Origin: Cycas panzhihuaensis
Lineage: Eukaryota; Cycadophyta
Assembly: GCA_023213395.1 (NCBI GenBank)
Contig: CM041465.1
Location: 15,934,001 to 15,998,000 of the forward strand
Direction: 5' to 3'
Length of the DNA: 64,000 bases
A program made the translations under genes and the position numbers. Each line of letters opens with the position of its first letter. The first letter of the stretch is position 1. The notes under the pieces were generated by a model. The model was not told the origin of the DNA and made no database searches. It worked only from the letters and a program-made list of their open reading frames with translations. Positions 30,778 through 43,230 of the stretch are shown here, one piece after another.

Positions 30778-33700
30778 TATTTCTTAGCCACCAGGAATGG
30801 GCATGAGTAACATTCCTCAAGTTAAGCATTCTTGTCTCTCACCCTATTTACTGTTATGACATGATGAGATATATTTACAGTTGCAATAGCATGTCATAGT
30901 TGCATAGCTTATCCTGCTGTTTGGTTTGTTTGCCTGATCCTTGCCTGTGATAGTATTTTAGCCTATGATAACCAAGACCTCAGTCCTATGGCATCATATA
31001 GTTCTAAGAAACACCTTCTTAGAGTTTTCAATTGCTCATGGGCTCCCATAGCCCACATTGACTTACTTCTAGCTTATTGCGTGACCCCTCAGGTAGGTTT
31101 TAACTTACTTATCAACATATTTTTGCATTGTTATTGATGCTTAGTCTTCACCCTTTTCATACTTTGGGAAGCCCAACCATTGTGTAGAGCCCTTAAAAGA
31201 CCTTACTAGTCCACTAAACTCCCTTTTTGAACCCTAGGCTGATATTTTATGTTACCCTCTAGGTTATTTTCATTTTTATCTTATATTTCTTCACACTAGT
31301 TTAAACTTCACAGTACTGCTATAAACTTCATGGTACCACGAACTTTGACATAGGGTGACTACTCATTAATTATTATAGCTAGAAAATGGCTATATTTACA
31401 TTTATTATGAATCTAACATGTGGCCATAGGGTCCTTCCCTCCTAAACCAAACCCTAATGTCCCCAAAAACCCTAATGGGGACATAAAAATAAATTTTGAA
31501 CTTATTTTGGCTCTCTCAATCACTCTTTCAAGCTCTCATGATCAAGAAATATCTCTCTTCTCTTCACTTTTCCTCTCTTCTTCTACTCCATGCTTGTCAG
31601 GGTAGAAACCCTAGTGTTCAAGGTCTGAATCAAGGATTCTTTAGTAAGATCACTCTCCTTTCAAGCTCAACAAAGCATCTACAATTGATTCCCTTCAGTT
31701 CAAGGCCCCTCCTTCCTCAAAAGAGGCCAATTCCATCAAAAAAATAGGGTTTTGGTTTCCTTTCTCTTTGATTATGAGGTAACTCTTAATTTATGTGAAT
31801 CTTGATGGCTAGAAACATGTTTTTTTCTGCTATTCTCCCTTTGAATACACCTTATTTCATTTGTTGTATTTCCTAATATATGTTCTAGCATACACTTTTA
31901 CTCCATTTTATTATGTAAGGAGAGGTAAAACCTATCGTTTCTTCTTGTTGTTATCATCCTATCCTAGGGTTCCCACTAACTAATAGTTGGATGGGTTTAG
32001 GATATTCTTAAGAAGGTAAAGGAGGAGCAAACAACTAGAGCTTTGACTCCTAGTGCCACTTCCTCAAGGGCAACCCCCACTTCTCAAGATCCCTTCAAAC
32101 CATACTTTCTCCATAAGTTGGTGCATGCCATAGGGTATGACCCCTTCCATATTTGTAATGTTCATAACACTTGTAACATTTACATCATTATCAGTTTGTG
32201 CACATCTTGCTCACTAGCAACTCATAGTTTCAACACTTTCTTTTATAACATTTGTAGCTTTTTCGAAATTTACACCTTCCATAGTATTTACATCTTTTGC
32301 AATATTTATAACTTATGCAAACCCTTGCACTTGTTTTTTCCAAATGATTTTCATACACCTGATCCACCTTACCTAGATACCTAGAAGATATTTCATCCAT
32401 AGGAGCTAGCCATCCTAAAGCTACCATCTCCTCTTCCTCTACACCCTGCTTTTCTCTTTTTGTAGTCTTATAAGGATATCGATGTATGTAAGGGAAATGG
32501 CATACTAATATTCACTATTTTCTATTTATTGCAAGAAATAAATTTCTATTATCATCTAGGTAGGATACACACACATGGTCATATACATATACATGTATGT
32601 ATATGTTGTTTACTAGTAAGGGTTTGCAGGTATTTACTATAGTATAAAGTCAGTTAATCTCTTACGCAAGCAGGTGGTATCACACTGAAAGGTATTATTC
32701 TCTTTCTTTAACTTGTTTCTTTGAGTGCCACCATTCCATTTCATTTCCACCCTTTTTTTCTTTTGCCCTCAAGCATTTTAGGGATAGTAAGTAAGCCCCC
32801 TCCCTTCATCTTCAATGACTTTCATAACAATGGAAGCAAGAGCTACTTGTAGAAATGTGGAGTAAGGAGAGATGATAAAGGATCATGCAACCATGACACC
32901 AACCATCACATTTAGGTGCACATCTTCCTACACACTCTTCTCTCCTCCTTCTACATTTCCCCCCTTATCCCATTTGCTTAGTTTACAAAGGAAAAGAAAA
33001 GAAAGCAAAAGTCTGAAGTTGCCTTATTTCTTTGAAATTTTTTTACTTTATTACATTGTTCTAAAAGATGGGGGAAGGTGAAATTGCATGATCATAATGC
33101 ATGCATATAGGGAACATTATTTCTTTATGTTGCCCCTAGTGAACCCTATCCTCTACCTACCAAAGGAGAGGCAACCCATGCAAGGCACTCCCTTGCATCC
33201 CATCCTTTCCTTTTTCCTCTTCATCATTCTTAGTTTGCATTTCATTCATTTGAAAGAATAAAAGAAGGTGGGGAATATAGATATGAAAGGTTATGCATTT
33301 ACTTTACATGTTTATTGTCACTATTAGTTATCACTTGGTTGTTTCCTTGGACAACATTCACATTATGTTGTAGAAGAATGTCACTTCATTGGCTATAAGA
33401 TGTTCCTCTCAAAACCATATGAGTTTCCAAACTTGAAAACCTTTTATCTCTTCTCAGTAACTCAAGAAGACTTCATAACCTCATAGCTTTGACACATTTA
33501 TAGCTCACTTCCATTTCCTCTCTTGACCTATTCCTAGATTATGAGTAAGCCCTCCTAAGCTATCTCTTGCTTTATCACCACCCCTTCTTTTTTGCTTGCC
33601 CCCCTTTCTCGAGAGGAGAACTAGTATCTCTCTTATTCCTATGAGGATAGGATATCTCCTTTCTTTAGGATATTTGGCTACCTAAGAGCCCCTCTTTGCC

Positions 33701-33899
33701 CTAACCTAATCTAGGAAGGTACTCACACAAAAGGAAAGTCATAAGTGCTATTTGTGGGTCCTGAAACCTATATTTCAATGTGAGGATGCCCTTTAAGGGT
33801 AGCATATCCTTACTTTTAAGGTTTCTAAGCCCCTGTTATAGTTATAGTACTAACTTAGAAGCTCTTATCTATAGTGACCCCCCTAGAGGTATGCATCTA
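30778..33899. mobile_element. Insert-E: 3.1-kb insertion in the Copia-B leader, possibly a solo LTR
   Basis: Defined by comparison: the Copia-C leader is continuous where Copia-B has these 3,122 bp. Left flank ends AAGAC (30773-30777) and right flank starts GAGAC (33900-33904); the Copia-C leader has GGAGAC there, so this looks like a 5-bp target repeat with one change. Ends are TATTTC...ATCTA, close to the Gypsy-3 LTR ends. No coding domains are recognisable. CT-rich tracts near 31560-31590 and AAACCCTA words near 31440-31470 would suit an LTR leader. Orientation unknown. Confidence 0.5.
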
Positions 33900-34301
33900 G
33901 AGACTAAGGCTAGACCTAGAGAGGGTGAGTGCCTTGGTTAGCAAAGCCATTACTACTAGATCTATTGCTAGGCATAAGATTGGTGTAGGTGGACCAATAA
34001 ATTAGGAGGGTCTAACCATCTTTTTAGTAGCCTACGTATTGAGGTATATCAAACCTAGAGCTTACATACCAATATATTGGGTCCCTGGTTTACCACTTGT
34101 GGGGAGGTGCCACTAGACAAGATAGTAATTGAAGGTTTCTCTTGAAGACACTTAGACTTAGAGCCTAGAAACCTTTGTAGGGACTAGGATACTTGATAAA
34201 CATTTTGTAAACTTTAAAACTTTATTTTTGAGTCAATTTTTAAAATATTAATTAAACATTATATAGTTAAGGGTATTCTTATCAAACCTAGTTGAGAAAT
34301 A
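33900..34301 (+). other. Copia-B leader, segment 3
   Basis: Strong match in opposite orientation to the Copia-C leader 22330-22560: GACTAAGGCTAGACC, GAGAGGGTGAGTGCCTTGG, GCTAGGCATAA, GGTGGACCAA and GGGTCCCTG are shared in order. Ends at the gag ATG. Confidence 0.82.
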
Positions 34302-35420
34302 ATGGCCTCCAACTTTGGTAATATGATTATCCCTAAATTTGATAGTTCTAACTTTCTAAATTGGAGTAAGAGGATGAGACCTATCCTCATAACTAACAAA
34401 ATATAGGATATTGTAAGAATATAATACATCAAATTAGGTCAAATCCCAATGGATCCTGAGAAGCTACCCTATAAAATAAATGTAAAGAAAGAGAATGAAG
34501 CACTTGTATTGATATTTTGTACAATTGAAGACCATATATTTCTAAGAATTAGTAAATCAATGACTTCTAAAGAGGCTTGTGACACTTTGCAATTAATCTA
34601 TAAAAGGATTACCTCATTAAAACTACAAACCCTAAGAAGTGAGTTTGAAAATCTTAGGATGATGTCAAATGAATCTGTAACCAACTTTGTGACAAAGGTG
34701 TAAGACATAGTCAATCGGATGAGATCACTTGGGGATACTTTGATAGAACAAAGGGTAGTCAAATGAATCTTAAGATGTGATAGTGTTGTTAAGAGATTTG
34801 AAATGGTTACTACTAGTATTAGTATATCAAAAGACTTAAGTATATTGAAGACAGAGTAATCAAGTACCCTCTTGATGATAGTAGAGGAATAACAAAATAC
34901 CAATGAATCTATTGAATATGATTTTGCTACTAAAGAAAGAATACAATCTAATTATTAAGCAGGTACCTCCAAGATTAGGGATTAATCTCCAAAGGGATGA
35001 AATAAGAACCCTAGATAAGATTTACATCAAGAAAGGTAACCTAAATATCAAGCTCCACACCAAAGAAGATTGGGAGCTAATCCAAGGAATACTAGCCATG
35101 ATAGGTGCCATAGATAAGAAAGAAATCATGGGATAAGCCAATATTAACCAAATTATCAAGGAGACATGTTACCTTAAAGGAATAATCCTAATTATCCAAA
35201 TAATAGACAAAGGGATACTTAAGCTCCATTCATGGAAAGGGGGAGACCATCTCATGTTGATAGGTCCTATCCTCATAATAGGAACCTAAATTTTGGTAAA
35301 AGAGATTCACCTTATTGTACCTTTTACAATCAAGTTGGCCACATAAAAGATAAATACTTCGCTAGACATGGTCCACCAAATAAAAGAAGTGCTCATACTA
35401 TTATGGAATCAAAAGAAAAT
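34302..35420 (+). pseudogene. Copia-B gag
   Basis: Start ATG at 34302 (MASNFGNMIIPKFDSSNFLN), chosen because Copia-C begins the same way. Blocks: MRPILITNK, KKENEALVLIFCTIEDHIFL, SKSMTSKEACDTLQLIYK, SEFENLRMMSNESVTNF, and ISISKDLSILKTE. The zinc-knuckle position (35310-35370) reads YCTFYNQVGHIKDKYF; the second and last Cys are changed to Tyr. About ten stops, several at TAA/TAG where Copia-C has CAA/CAG. The open part 34449-34703 covers the middle. Confidence 0.85.
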
Positions 35421-36005
35421 AATTATCTTTTTCTATCTAATTTCATTGCCAATGAAGATAAAGATAATAGTTGGCATATTGATTCAGGTTGTTCCACTCA
35501 CATGACACATAAGGAGAATCTATTCATTACTTTGGATAAAACCAAAAGGGGATTAATTATATTTAGTGACGACACCACCCATGAGTCCATTAGAAGAGGC
35601 AACATAGTATTACAAGCAGAATTAAGAAACTCTAGATACCTTGATGATGTACTTTATGTGCTAGCCCTTAAGAAAAACCTTGTATCTATAGGACAAATGA
35701 TGGGCCAAGATTACAAGGTAATATTTGATAATAAAGAATATACTATTAAAGATAAGAGAAGAAACAAGGCAGTCGTAACCAAAGGGAAAATAACTAAGGA
35801 TAGACTCTTCAAACTAGTCCTTACTCCTTCTGATAATTATGCTTTAAAAACATCAATAAAGCTTATTAGTGAGATGTGGCATAAGAGATTTGGAAACTTG
35901 AATTATAAAAGTATGGCATTGATAAAAAGGATGGATATGGTAGATAGGTTATCACATATTGATATTGATAAAAGTATTTGTGAAGGATGCCTTCTTAGAA
36001 AATAA
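35421..36005 (+). pseudogene. Copia-B protease and GAG-pre-integrase domain
   Basis: Part of the longest open stretch in the element (35232-36005). The active site is DNSWHIDSGCSTHMTHKE with intact DSG, then LIIFSDDTTHESIRRGN and DVLYVLALKKNLVSIGQ. The GAG-pre-integrase block EMWHKRFGNLNYKSM and the zinc-finger remnant KSICEGCLLRK follow, and the frame closes at 36003 (AAATAA). Confidence 0.87.
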
Positions 36006-36820
36006 CATAGGGAAAGTTTTCTAGACTACAACTATAGAGCCAAAGGACTTCTCCAACTACTATACATAGATATTTGTGGTCCTATGGATTTTCCCTCATT
36101 AGTAGGAGCCAGATACTTTATTACATTCATTAATGATTTTACAAGGAAAATGTGGGTTTATTTCCTCAAATTTAAATCAGATGCTTTTCAACACTTTGTT
36201 GACTTCAAAACCTATGTGGAAAGACAAAGTGGTTACAAAATCCTCTCCCTACGATCAGATAATGAGGGAGAGTACATTTCAAATAAATTCAAAGCTTATT
36301 ATTCTCATCATAGAATCAAGAGATAACTTACAAAACCCTACACCCCCCAACAAAATGGTGTAGTAGAAAGAAAGAACTGCACTATAGTCAAAATGGCTAG
36401 GTGTATGTTAAAAGACAAGAGATTAGTCCATGAATTTTGGGCTAAAGCAGTTCACACAACTGTCTATTTAATCAATAGGTAAACCACCAAGGCACTAAGA
36501 TGGAAAACTCCTAAAGAAGCTTAGACTGGATATAAGCCTAGTATTTATCACTTAAGAGTCTTTGGATGCTTAGCCTATGTGCATGTGCCTGAACAAAGAA
36601 GATCCAAGCTAGATGATCATAACATTAAATGCATATTCCTTGGGTACAATTATGCCTTAAAATCTTATAAAGTCTATGATCCTAAATCTTAAAAGGTCAT
36701 GATGAGTCAAGATGTTAAATTTTAAGAAGATGACTATCACCACATTAATGATACTAAAAATAAAGGGAATGGTGTGATGATTAATCTTAATTCCACTATA
36801 TGTGCCACCTAGGCATGAAT
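36006..36820 (+). pseudogene. Copia-B integrase
   Basis: Core with first Asp in LLYIDICGPMDFPSLV, FITFINDFTRKMWVYFLK, second Asp in LSLRSDNEGEYISNKF and Glu in NGVVERKNCTIVKMARCM. The downstream part TPKEA-stop-TGYKPSIYHL, VFGCLAYVHVPEQRRSKLDD and NIKCIFLGYN is readable in one frame with stops. All three catalytic residues are present although the frame is broken at 36003 and 36324 and later. Confidence 0.86.
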
Positions 36821-37930
36821 CAAGATAAATAATTGATGTATCAAGTGGGGAGGGAACCTCTTCTCAACCTCCACCATAATACCTATCAAAATAGGTTCAA
36901 AGAAATCATGACATGGATAACATTCTAGATAACAATTATAATCAATGATATACTCATGCACATAGGGTAAATTTTGCCCTTATGAGTCAACTTATGGAAA
37001 CCCACAAGCCTTAAACCTTTGATGAGGCCAATATACATACTTCTTGGAGAAAGGAAATATAAGAAGAATATCACTCCATTGCTAAGAACAATACTTGGGA
37101 TTTAGTTGACTTACCTCCCAATAAAAGGGTAATTGTTACCAAGTAGGTTTATAAAACTAAGTTATGATCTAATGGATCAATCGACAAATATAAAACTAGA
37201 TTGGTAGCCAAAGGCTATGCATAAAGAGAAGGTATTGATTATAGTAAGACATTTGCCTCTATTGCATGAATGGAAATCATACACATGATGATGAGCTTGG
37301 CAGCACAAATGGGATGGAATGTTTATCAAATAGACATCAAAAGTGCCTTCCTTAATGACTACATTGAAAAGGATATTTGTGTATCTCAACCCCTTAGTTT
37401 TGAAGTTAGGGGGAAATAAGACAAAGTGTACAAACTTAAAAAGCAATTTTATGGATTGAAGTAAGCACCCTGGCTTAGTATTCTCACATTGACAAATATT
37501 TTAGAGATAAAGGTTTTGAAAGGTCTCAATCAGACCCAAACTTGTATACCAAAATCAAGGAGGATTCTATTCTAATTGTAGGACTCTATGTAGATGATCT
37601 TGTCTATATTGGAAATAAATCCTTACCTTTTATGAACCTTTAAGGAATCCATGTGTAAAAGAATTAAAATAATAGATTTGAGATTAATGTATTACTTCCT
37701 AGGTTTGGAAGTATGGTTGGATAAAAATGGCATCTTCATCTCTAAAAGGAAATATATCTTAGACTTAATACAAAAGTTTAGGATGACTAATTACAAACCT
37801 TTAGTAACTTTAGCTAAAATAGGGATCAATCTATCTAAACTAGATGATTCCACACTTGTTGATCCTATATTTTATAGATAATTAATTAAAAGTTTAATTT
37901 ACTTGATTTATACTTGAACAGACATCATGC
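36821..37930 (+). pseudogene. Copia-B reverse transcriptase
   Basis: More damaged than its integrase. Readable blocks: NTWDLVDLPPNKRVIVTK (37085-37142), YKTRLVAKGYA, YQIDIKSAFLN-like (37325-37355), [20 protein letters not shown], the catalytic LYVDDLVYIGN (about 37586-37618), and the open stretch 37651-37881 with [34 protein letters not shown] is followed by TAA where CAA (Gln) belongs. Several one-base shifts. Confidence 0.83.
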
Positions 37931-38546
37931 ATTTAATTAGCTTAGTATCTAGATTCATGTAAGATCCTAAGACTACTCATTGGAAAGTATGCAAAAGGAT
38001 TCTATAGTATCTTAAAGGCACTATAGAATATGGTTTACATTATAAAGATTTATCAAATTTTATACTAACAGGATATATAGATTCAGATTGAGTAGGTGAC
38101 ATCGATGATAGAAAATCTACTTTAGGTTACACTTTTAATATGGGTTCAGTAGTCATAGCTTAGAGCACCAAAAAGTAAAATACAATCTCTTTATCTATAG
38201 TTGAAGTAGAATATAAAGTAGTAGTCTCTCGCGCATGCAAAACTGTATGGTTAAGATGACTTCTATAAGACTTTTAAATTGAACAGGAAGAACCAACTAA
38301 AATATGGTATGACAATCAAAGTACTATTAAGATGACCTAAAATCTTGTATTTCATGGTAGAATAAATCACATAGAAACTTAGCACCACTTCATTAGAGAA
38401 TTAGTTCAAGTAGGTGATGTTGAATTGGCATATTGTAGTACAGAAGATCAAACAGTAAACATATTTACAAAGGCATTGGGAAAGATCAAATTTCATAAAT
38501 TTAGGGATAAACTTGGAGTTCTACATAATGGCCATTATGGGGGAGA
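37931..38546 (+). pseudogene. Copia-B RNase H and C-terminus
   Basis: Readable with stops: ISLVSRFM, VCKRILQYLKGTIEYGLHY-like, TGYIDSDW-like (catalytic Asp), DDRKSTLGYTFNMGSVVIA followed by TAG for Trp, STKK-stop-NTISLSIVEVEYK, [31 protein letters not shown] and IKFHKFRDKLGVLHNGHYGG. The last block overlaps the purine tract ATGGGGGAGAA that borders the LTR. Confidence 0.85.
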
Positions 38547-38547
38547 A

Positions 38548-38889
38548 TGTTAGGGTAATGCCCAATGTTTAAAGAGTGTGTAGCCATCCTCAGACCCCCA
38601 AATGGTACCTTGGGCCACCTATAGCCACCATGCAACTACCTAGAGCTACCATGCAGCCACTAGAGTTAGTTAAGGTATATTAATTTAATAGTTAATTTAT
38701 TATGTTATTTACTTTTTAGATTTTGGTTTAATGTCATGTAGAGGCATTTTCCAACTCCCCAAAATCTATATATTCATGGGGAATGCCTCCCTAGTATTTT
38801 TTAACACCGCCATTCAATATAAAGATTATTACCTTGTGATGATAGATTAATACCTTGTGATCCTCTTACTCTTCTCCTCGATGTCTTCA
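38548..38889 (+). repeat. Copia-B 3' LTR
   Basis: 342 bp, TGTTAGGGTA...TGTCTTCA, following the purine tract ATTATGGGGGAGAA. Pairs with 6208-6542 plus 17160-17167. Confidence 0.88.
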
Positions 38890-38894
38890 AACAA

Positions 38895-41800
38895 AAAGTA
38901 ACAACATAGGAGATATTTAGGCAAGTGTAGATTAGGTAAATAAGACTACCTATTATCTAATAATATAAGGTGGAATCATAGGGTGGAGATTGATAATTTC
39001 ATACCTGATTATAGAGGGGTTAAGGCTAGCTTTGTATTTTTGATATTAAATCTTTTCATTAGATTAATAATGTACTTAGGTTGATAAATAAATATTTTTT
39101 ATTTTGATTGACATATTTGTAGGCCAATAAAATAATGTAAGAGATCTAAGTTTATCTTTTTAAATTTACTCATTAGAATAGATTTTAATTAATGAATGTG
39201 AGAAGGTAGAGATCTAATTATTATAATATCATTGACATAAATAATTAAAATGGTAATATTATCATCTTGGTATTTGAAATAAAGATTAGGATCAGTAATA
39301 TATTTAGTGTATCCATTTTGAAGAAGGTAATTATCGATCTTAATATACCAATCCCTAGAGACTTGTTTAAGACCATATAGAGATTTTTTAAGTTTATAAA
39401 TGAGATTGGAATTAGACACAAAACTAGGTGATTGAGACATATATATTTCTTCATTAAGATCAACATTTAAGAAATCACTCTTTACATCTATTTGATGTAT
39501 TTACCAACTAAAATTGGTTATAAGAGTAATAATTATTTTAATTATATTCATTTTTACAACATGAGAAAAGGTTTCCATGTAATCAATACCATCAACCTGG
39601 GAAAAACCTTTAGTAATCAAACAAGTCTTGGGTTTTTATATTGCTCTTTTTGAGTTATATTTAGTGTGGTAAACTTATTTATAATCTACTAAATTATTAC
39701 CTAGAGGTAATGGAACTAAATTCTAAGTTGAGTTTTTCTAAAGAGCATCATATTTAACTTGCATAGCTTATTACCATATATGATTATGACAAGTTTCTTT
39801 ATAAGTTTTAGGATTGTTACTAGCCATTACTTTGGCCATTAATACAAAGTTAGCTTATAGTTTCTATGACCTAGTTCTCATAGTGTCTAATGGATCATCA
39901 ACATTAGAACTAGCATTAGAAAGGGTTTTCTAAGCCCAAACTAGTTGTTTATTATTAATAGGTTGATTAGAAGAAATTGGCTAATTAGAAATAGATGGAT
40001 CTAACATATTGGGTTTAGGTAAGGTCTAATTCTTGACTTATGTAGATAAACACTTAATTACTTCACTATTAACTTATTTTTTGAAGGGGTCTATAAAATA
40101 AGTATTAGTTAATAAACTTTCAATAGGAATTTCTATACGATTGGTTTATGATGAAAATCCCTCGTCATCAAAAATAACATCACATAAAATTGAGACTTTG
40201 TGTGTGATTAGATCTAGTAATCTATAGGCTTACTTTCTTTGCTGTATCCAATGAAGATAAATTTTACACTTTTGGGGTCAAGTTTTTTTCATTTTTCCTT
40301 TGGAACGTGTCCCTAACCAAGGCTTATAAAGACTCTAAGATGTTTTGTAGATAGTTTCATACCAGACTATTTTTGTTTTGGTGTAATGTTCTGTAATGAC
40401 TTACTTGGTAAATGGTTTAATAGATAGTTAGAGTAAGATATTACTTCATGCCACAACTTTAGGTCAAGACCTTTTATATGTATCATACATCTAGTCATTT
40501 CCACAAGAGTATAGTTCTTGCATTTAACAACACCATTCTATTGAGGAGTATAAGTAATGAAATGTTAAAATCTTATTTCATACTTTTTATAATATAAAGT
40601 AGATTTATTACTCACATACTCTTTAGCATTGTTAGATATGAATATTTTAATTTTTAAATTAGTTTAGTTTTCAATCAATGTTTTAAACATAATAAAAATA
40701 TCAAATATTTGACTTTTAGTTTTTAGCATGTTGACCCAACATTTCCTACAGAAGTCATTGATAAAAGTAACAAAATATTTGATTTTAGAGTACGATGATA
40801 CTTGGAATATGTCAAAAATATCTAAGCATAAAAGTTTAAGTGAAAGTTTTACTCAAAATGATATTTGATATGGGAAGGGATCCATGTATTATTTACCTAT
40901 TACACATGCTTCACATACACCATAAATAGTAGATAAGGATTGAAGCCTATGTATCATATCATGCATATTTGGATATCGTAGTTTGCCATAACTTATATGG
41001 CCAAACTAGGCATGCCATAGCTTATTAATTAGGTCAGATTTAGCTATAAATGCACTAAAAGATTTAGTTTTAGAATGTTGTAAATTTGTTAGGTTATAAA
41101 GATCTATTTTATGGTTAGCATATCATAAAGTAATTATTTTAAATTTATTCAATGGTTGTTTCATAACAAATTTATCTTTCTAGAATTTGACAACAAGGTC
41201 TTTTTGATAGATTTGATAAATTAAGGGAAGATTAGGTAACAATCCTAGAGCATTAAATGCATCCTTGATAGAACCATCTTTCAAAGAAATATCACTAGTT
41301 CCTTTGACTTTTAATTAATAACTACTTTCGAAAGAGATTTCCTCTTCAGAATTAAGATCAAACTAATAGGAAGTTAGATATTCTTAGTATCTCATCATGT
41401 GGTGGGATGTACCAAAATCTAAAATCCACAAAGATGGTTATGAAGTAGAGGTTAAAAGTGTTGATGTGGTGGTAGTTAAAGAATGATTATAGTTATGGGA
41501 TCATGATTAGATCCTTTTAGAGGCTTTCTAAGCTTCAGAAGCAATTCTATTCCTATAAATATCTATTATATGCCCTTTTTTGTGGTAATAGGCATAACTA
41601 CCATTCTGATTAGGGTTAGAATTAAAAGTATTCCATTTTTAAACTAATTATTTAGAAGTATTTTAGCTTTTTAGTGGACTAAAGTACTTAGTATTTTGAT
41701 TAAAGATATTTAAAGAAGAACCTCTATGAGGTTTTTAGAATTTAGGGTAACTATTATGATTATTTTGATAGTTATTTTGGTTTTTGGATTTATTTGATGG

Positions 41801-42477
41801 CTTGGACTGGAAAAAAGAGCCTGGAAAGGATCTTGTAAATTTCCACTCTAAATTAACATTATTTAGTATTCAACTAATTAGTTTGTTAGTTTATTAAAAT
41901 TTATTAAAAGGTATCTAGCCTGTTGCCTAGTAATTATAAATTGATTAAAGTGTTTAGGAAATTTATTAATAGCTAGATGGACAAGTGTATTGTTATCTTT
42001 TGCACGAGTGATAATTTTAACTTTGTCACCAACTTTTATTAAAGATTTGATATAATTTCTTAGGTCTTTATTTATGAGTTAAAGTTTTGATAAGAAATCT
42101 TCAACTTTAGAGAAATCTTAATAGTTCAGATCATACATTTATTGTTCAAAAATAACTAGTTGTTATACATCAACATTGTTGTATTTCTCCTTAAGTGTGT
42201 TCCAAACATAGGCAAGATCATCTATATTAGAGAAATGCTTATTTATATCTGATGAGAAAGAGATTAGGATGGTGCCTAAGGCTCCATCATAATTCATTAA
42301 ATATATCATATAGGCTTTTGAGATAATGTCTTTGGGCTTCGCAAACTCTCCTATAATATATCACTAGAGCTTTTGTTGCTTGAGCTGATGGGATATTCTA
42401 GTTTTCTAGTTGGCATAATTAGAGTCATTTATAACTAGAATTGGAGTATAGGAGGTTGTCCCTAGCACGAGTGCCAT
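38895..42477 (-). pseudogene. Copia-A gag-pol, 5' part (gag, protease, integrase, RT)
   Basis: Read from 42477 (MALVLGTTSYTPILV) down. Gag: NYAN-stop-KTRISHQLK, NIDDLAYVWNTLKEKYNN, LSKL, INKDLRNYIKS and KFPKHFNQFITRQQ. A knuckle relic near 41585 reads YAYYHKKGH. Protease WILDFGTSHHMM (DFG in place of DSG). GAG-pre-integrase LWHA-stop-FGHISYGKLRY. Integrase: LLCLDIFDIFQ, KYFVTFINDF, ISNNAKEYVSNKS, TPQ-stop-NGVV (the catalytic Glu after VV is Lys). RT: KKSLYGLKQVSRDWY and IIYVNDIIII (39440-39189), where YVDD has become YVND. It ends at SLIYLIYT...ISYVVT where Copia-B is inserted; the rest is at 5606-6207. The most decayed copia here, in line with its being the oldest layer. Confidence 0.85.
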
Positions 42478-43225
42478 ATTGGATAAGAAACTTATAATGA
42501 GAGATCCTCTTTAATAGAAATTAAAGGGAACAAGAAGGTGAAAAAAGAAATATTAAGCCACAATTGAAGATAATCACAACATTTGATTTCAATTAAGAGA
42601 AAGTATCATTGTTTAATTGCAAAGTAAGTATGCATGAATAAATATAGATGTATTATTAATATTCATAAATAACATAAAGAAATGGACCCTTTAACACATT
42701 AAAAGTTGATTGTTAGTAATGAAGAGGTGTAAATCTAGTCGTACACTTTAAAAAATTAGATTAAATATGTAAACATTTGTATATTTATAACATCATTGTA
42801 TTAAATAATAGTGAAATAATAATTTAATTATTTACTTAATAAATTGCATAAATTTATTAAAAGTTATCCAAGAAAATAATGTAGTTAATTAATAATTTTA
42901 ACAAATGATTAAATGTATATTAAATTAAAGTAATGATTTTAAAAAAAATGTAAAGAAAATTATTGGTTGAAGTCACATACCTTAACTCACCTAGTCATGA
43001 TTAGATACTTGACTTTGCATGAGGTTTTTCACATCAAGATGGTATCCAAATTACTTGAGTGAGGAGTCAAAATATCCACATCTAAATCAGGAATTTGATG
43101 CAACTTCCATAACTAAGTTTTAAGTCTATATGAAGAATATATACCGGAAAATGTACAAGTACCCTATTTGGAATATGAGAAGGCCTAAAAATAGGGGTTA
43201 AGCCCTTTTTACAAATTAAATAGAG
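42478..43225. other. Copia-A upstream side, no LTR recognised
   Basis: The Copia-A 5' LTR should lie here, but nothing matches its 3' LTR (5114-5602) and no iMet primer site is visible. AT-rich, with no reading frame of note. Either the 5' LTR was lost or another family occupies this stretch. Confidence 0.5.
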
Positions 43226-43230
43226 GTCAC

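Larger units (their letters stand above)
6208..38889 (+). mobile_element. Copia-B: Ty1-copia element split by four later insertions
   Basis: A plus-strand copia element spanning 32.7 kb, of which about 7 kb is its own sequence. Its 5' LTR (6208-6542 and 17160-17167) and 3' LTR (38548-38889) are homologous and about equal in length (343 and 342 bp). Flanking 5-mers AACAC (6203-6207) and AACAA (38890-38894) look like a target duplication with one change. An initiator-Met primer-binding site follows the 5' LTR, and a gag-pol frame runs from 34302 to about 38546. Inside it lie Gypsy-1, Copia-C, Gypsy-2 and Insert-E, each with its own short direct repeats. It sits inside Copia-A. Confidence 0.85.
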
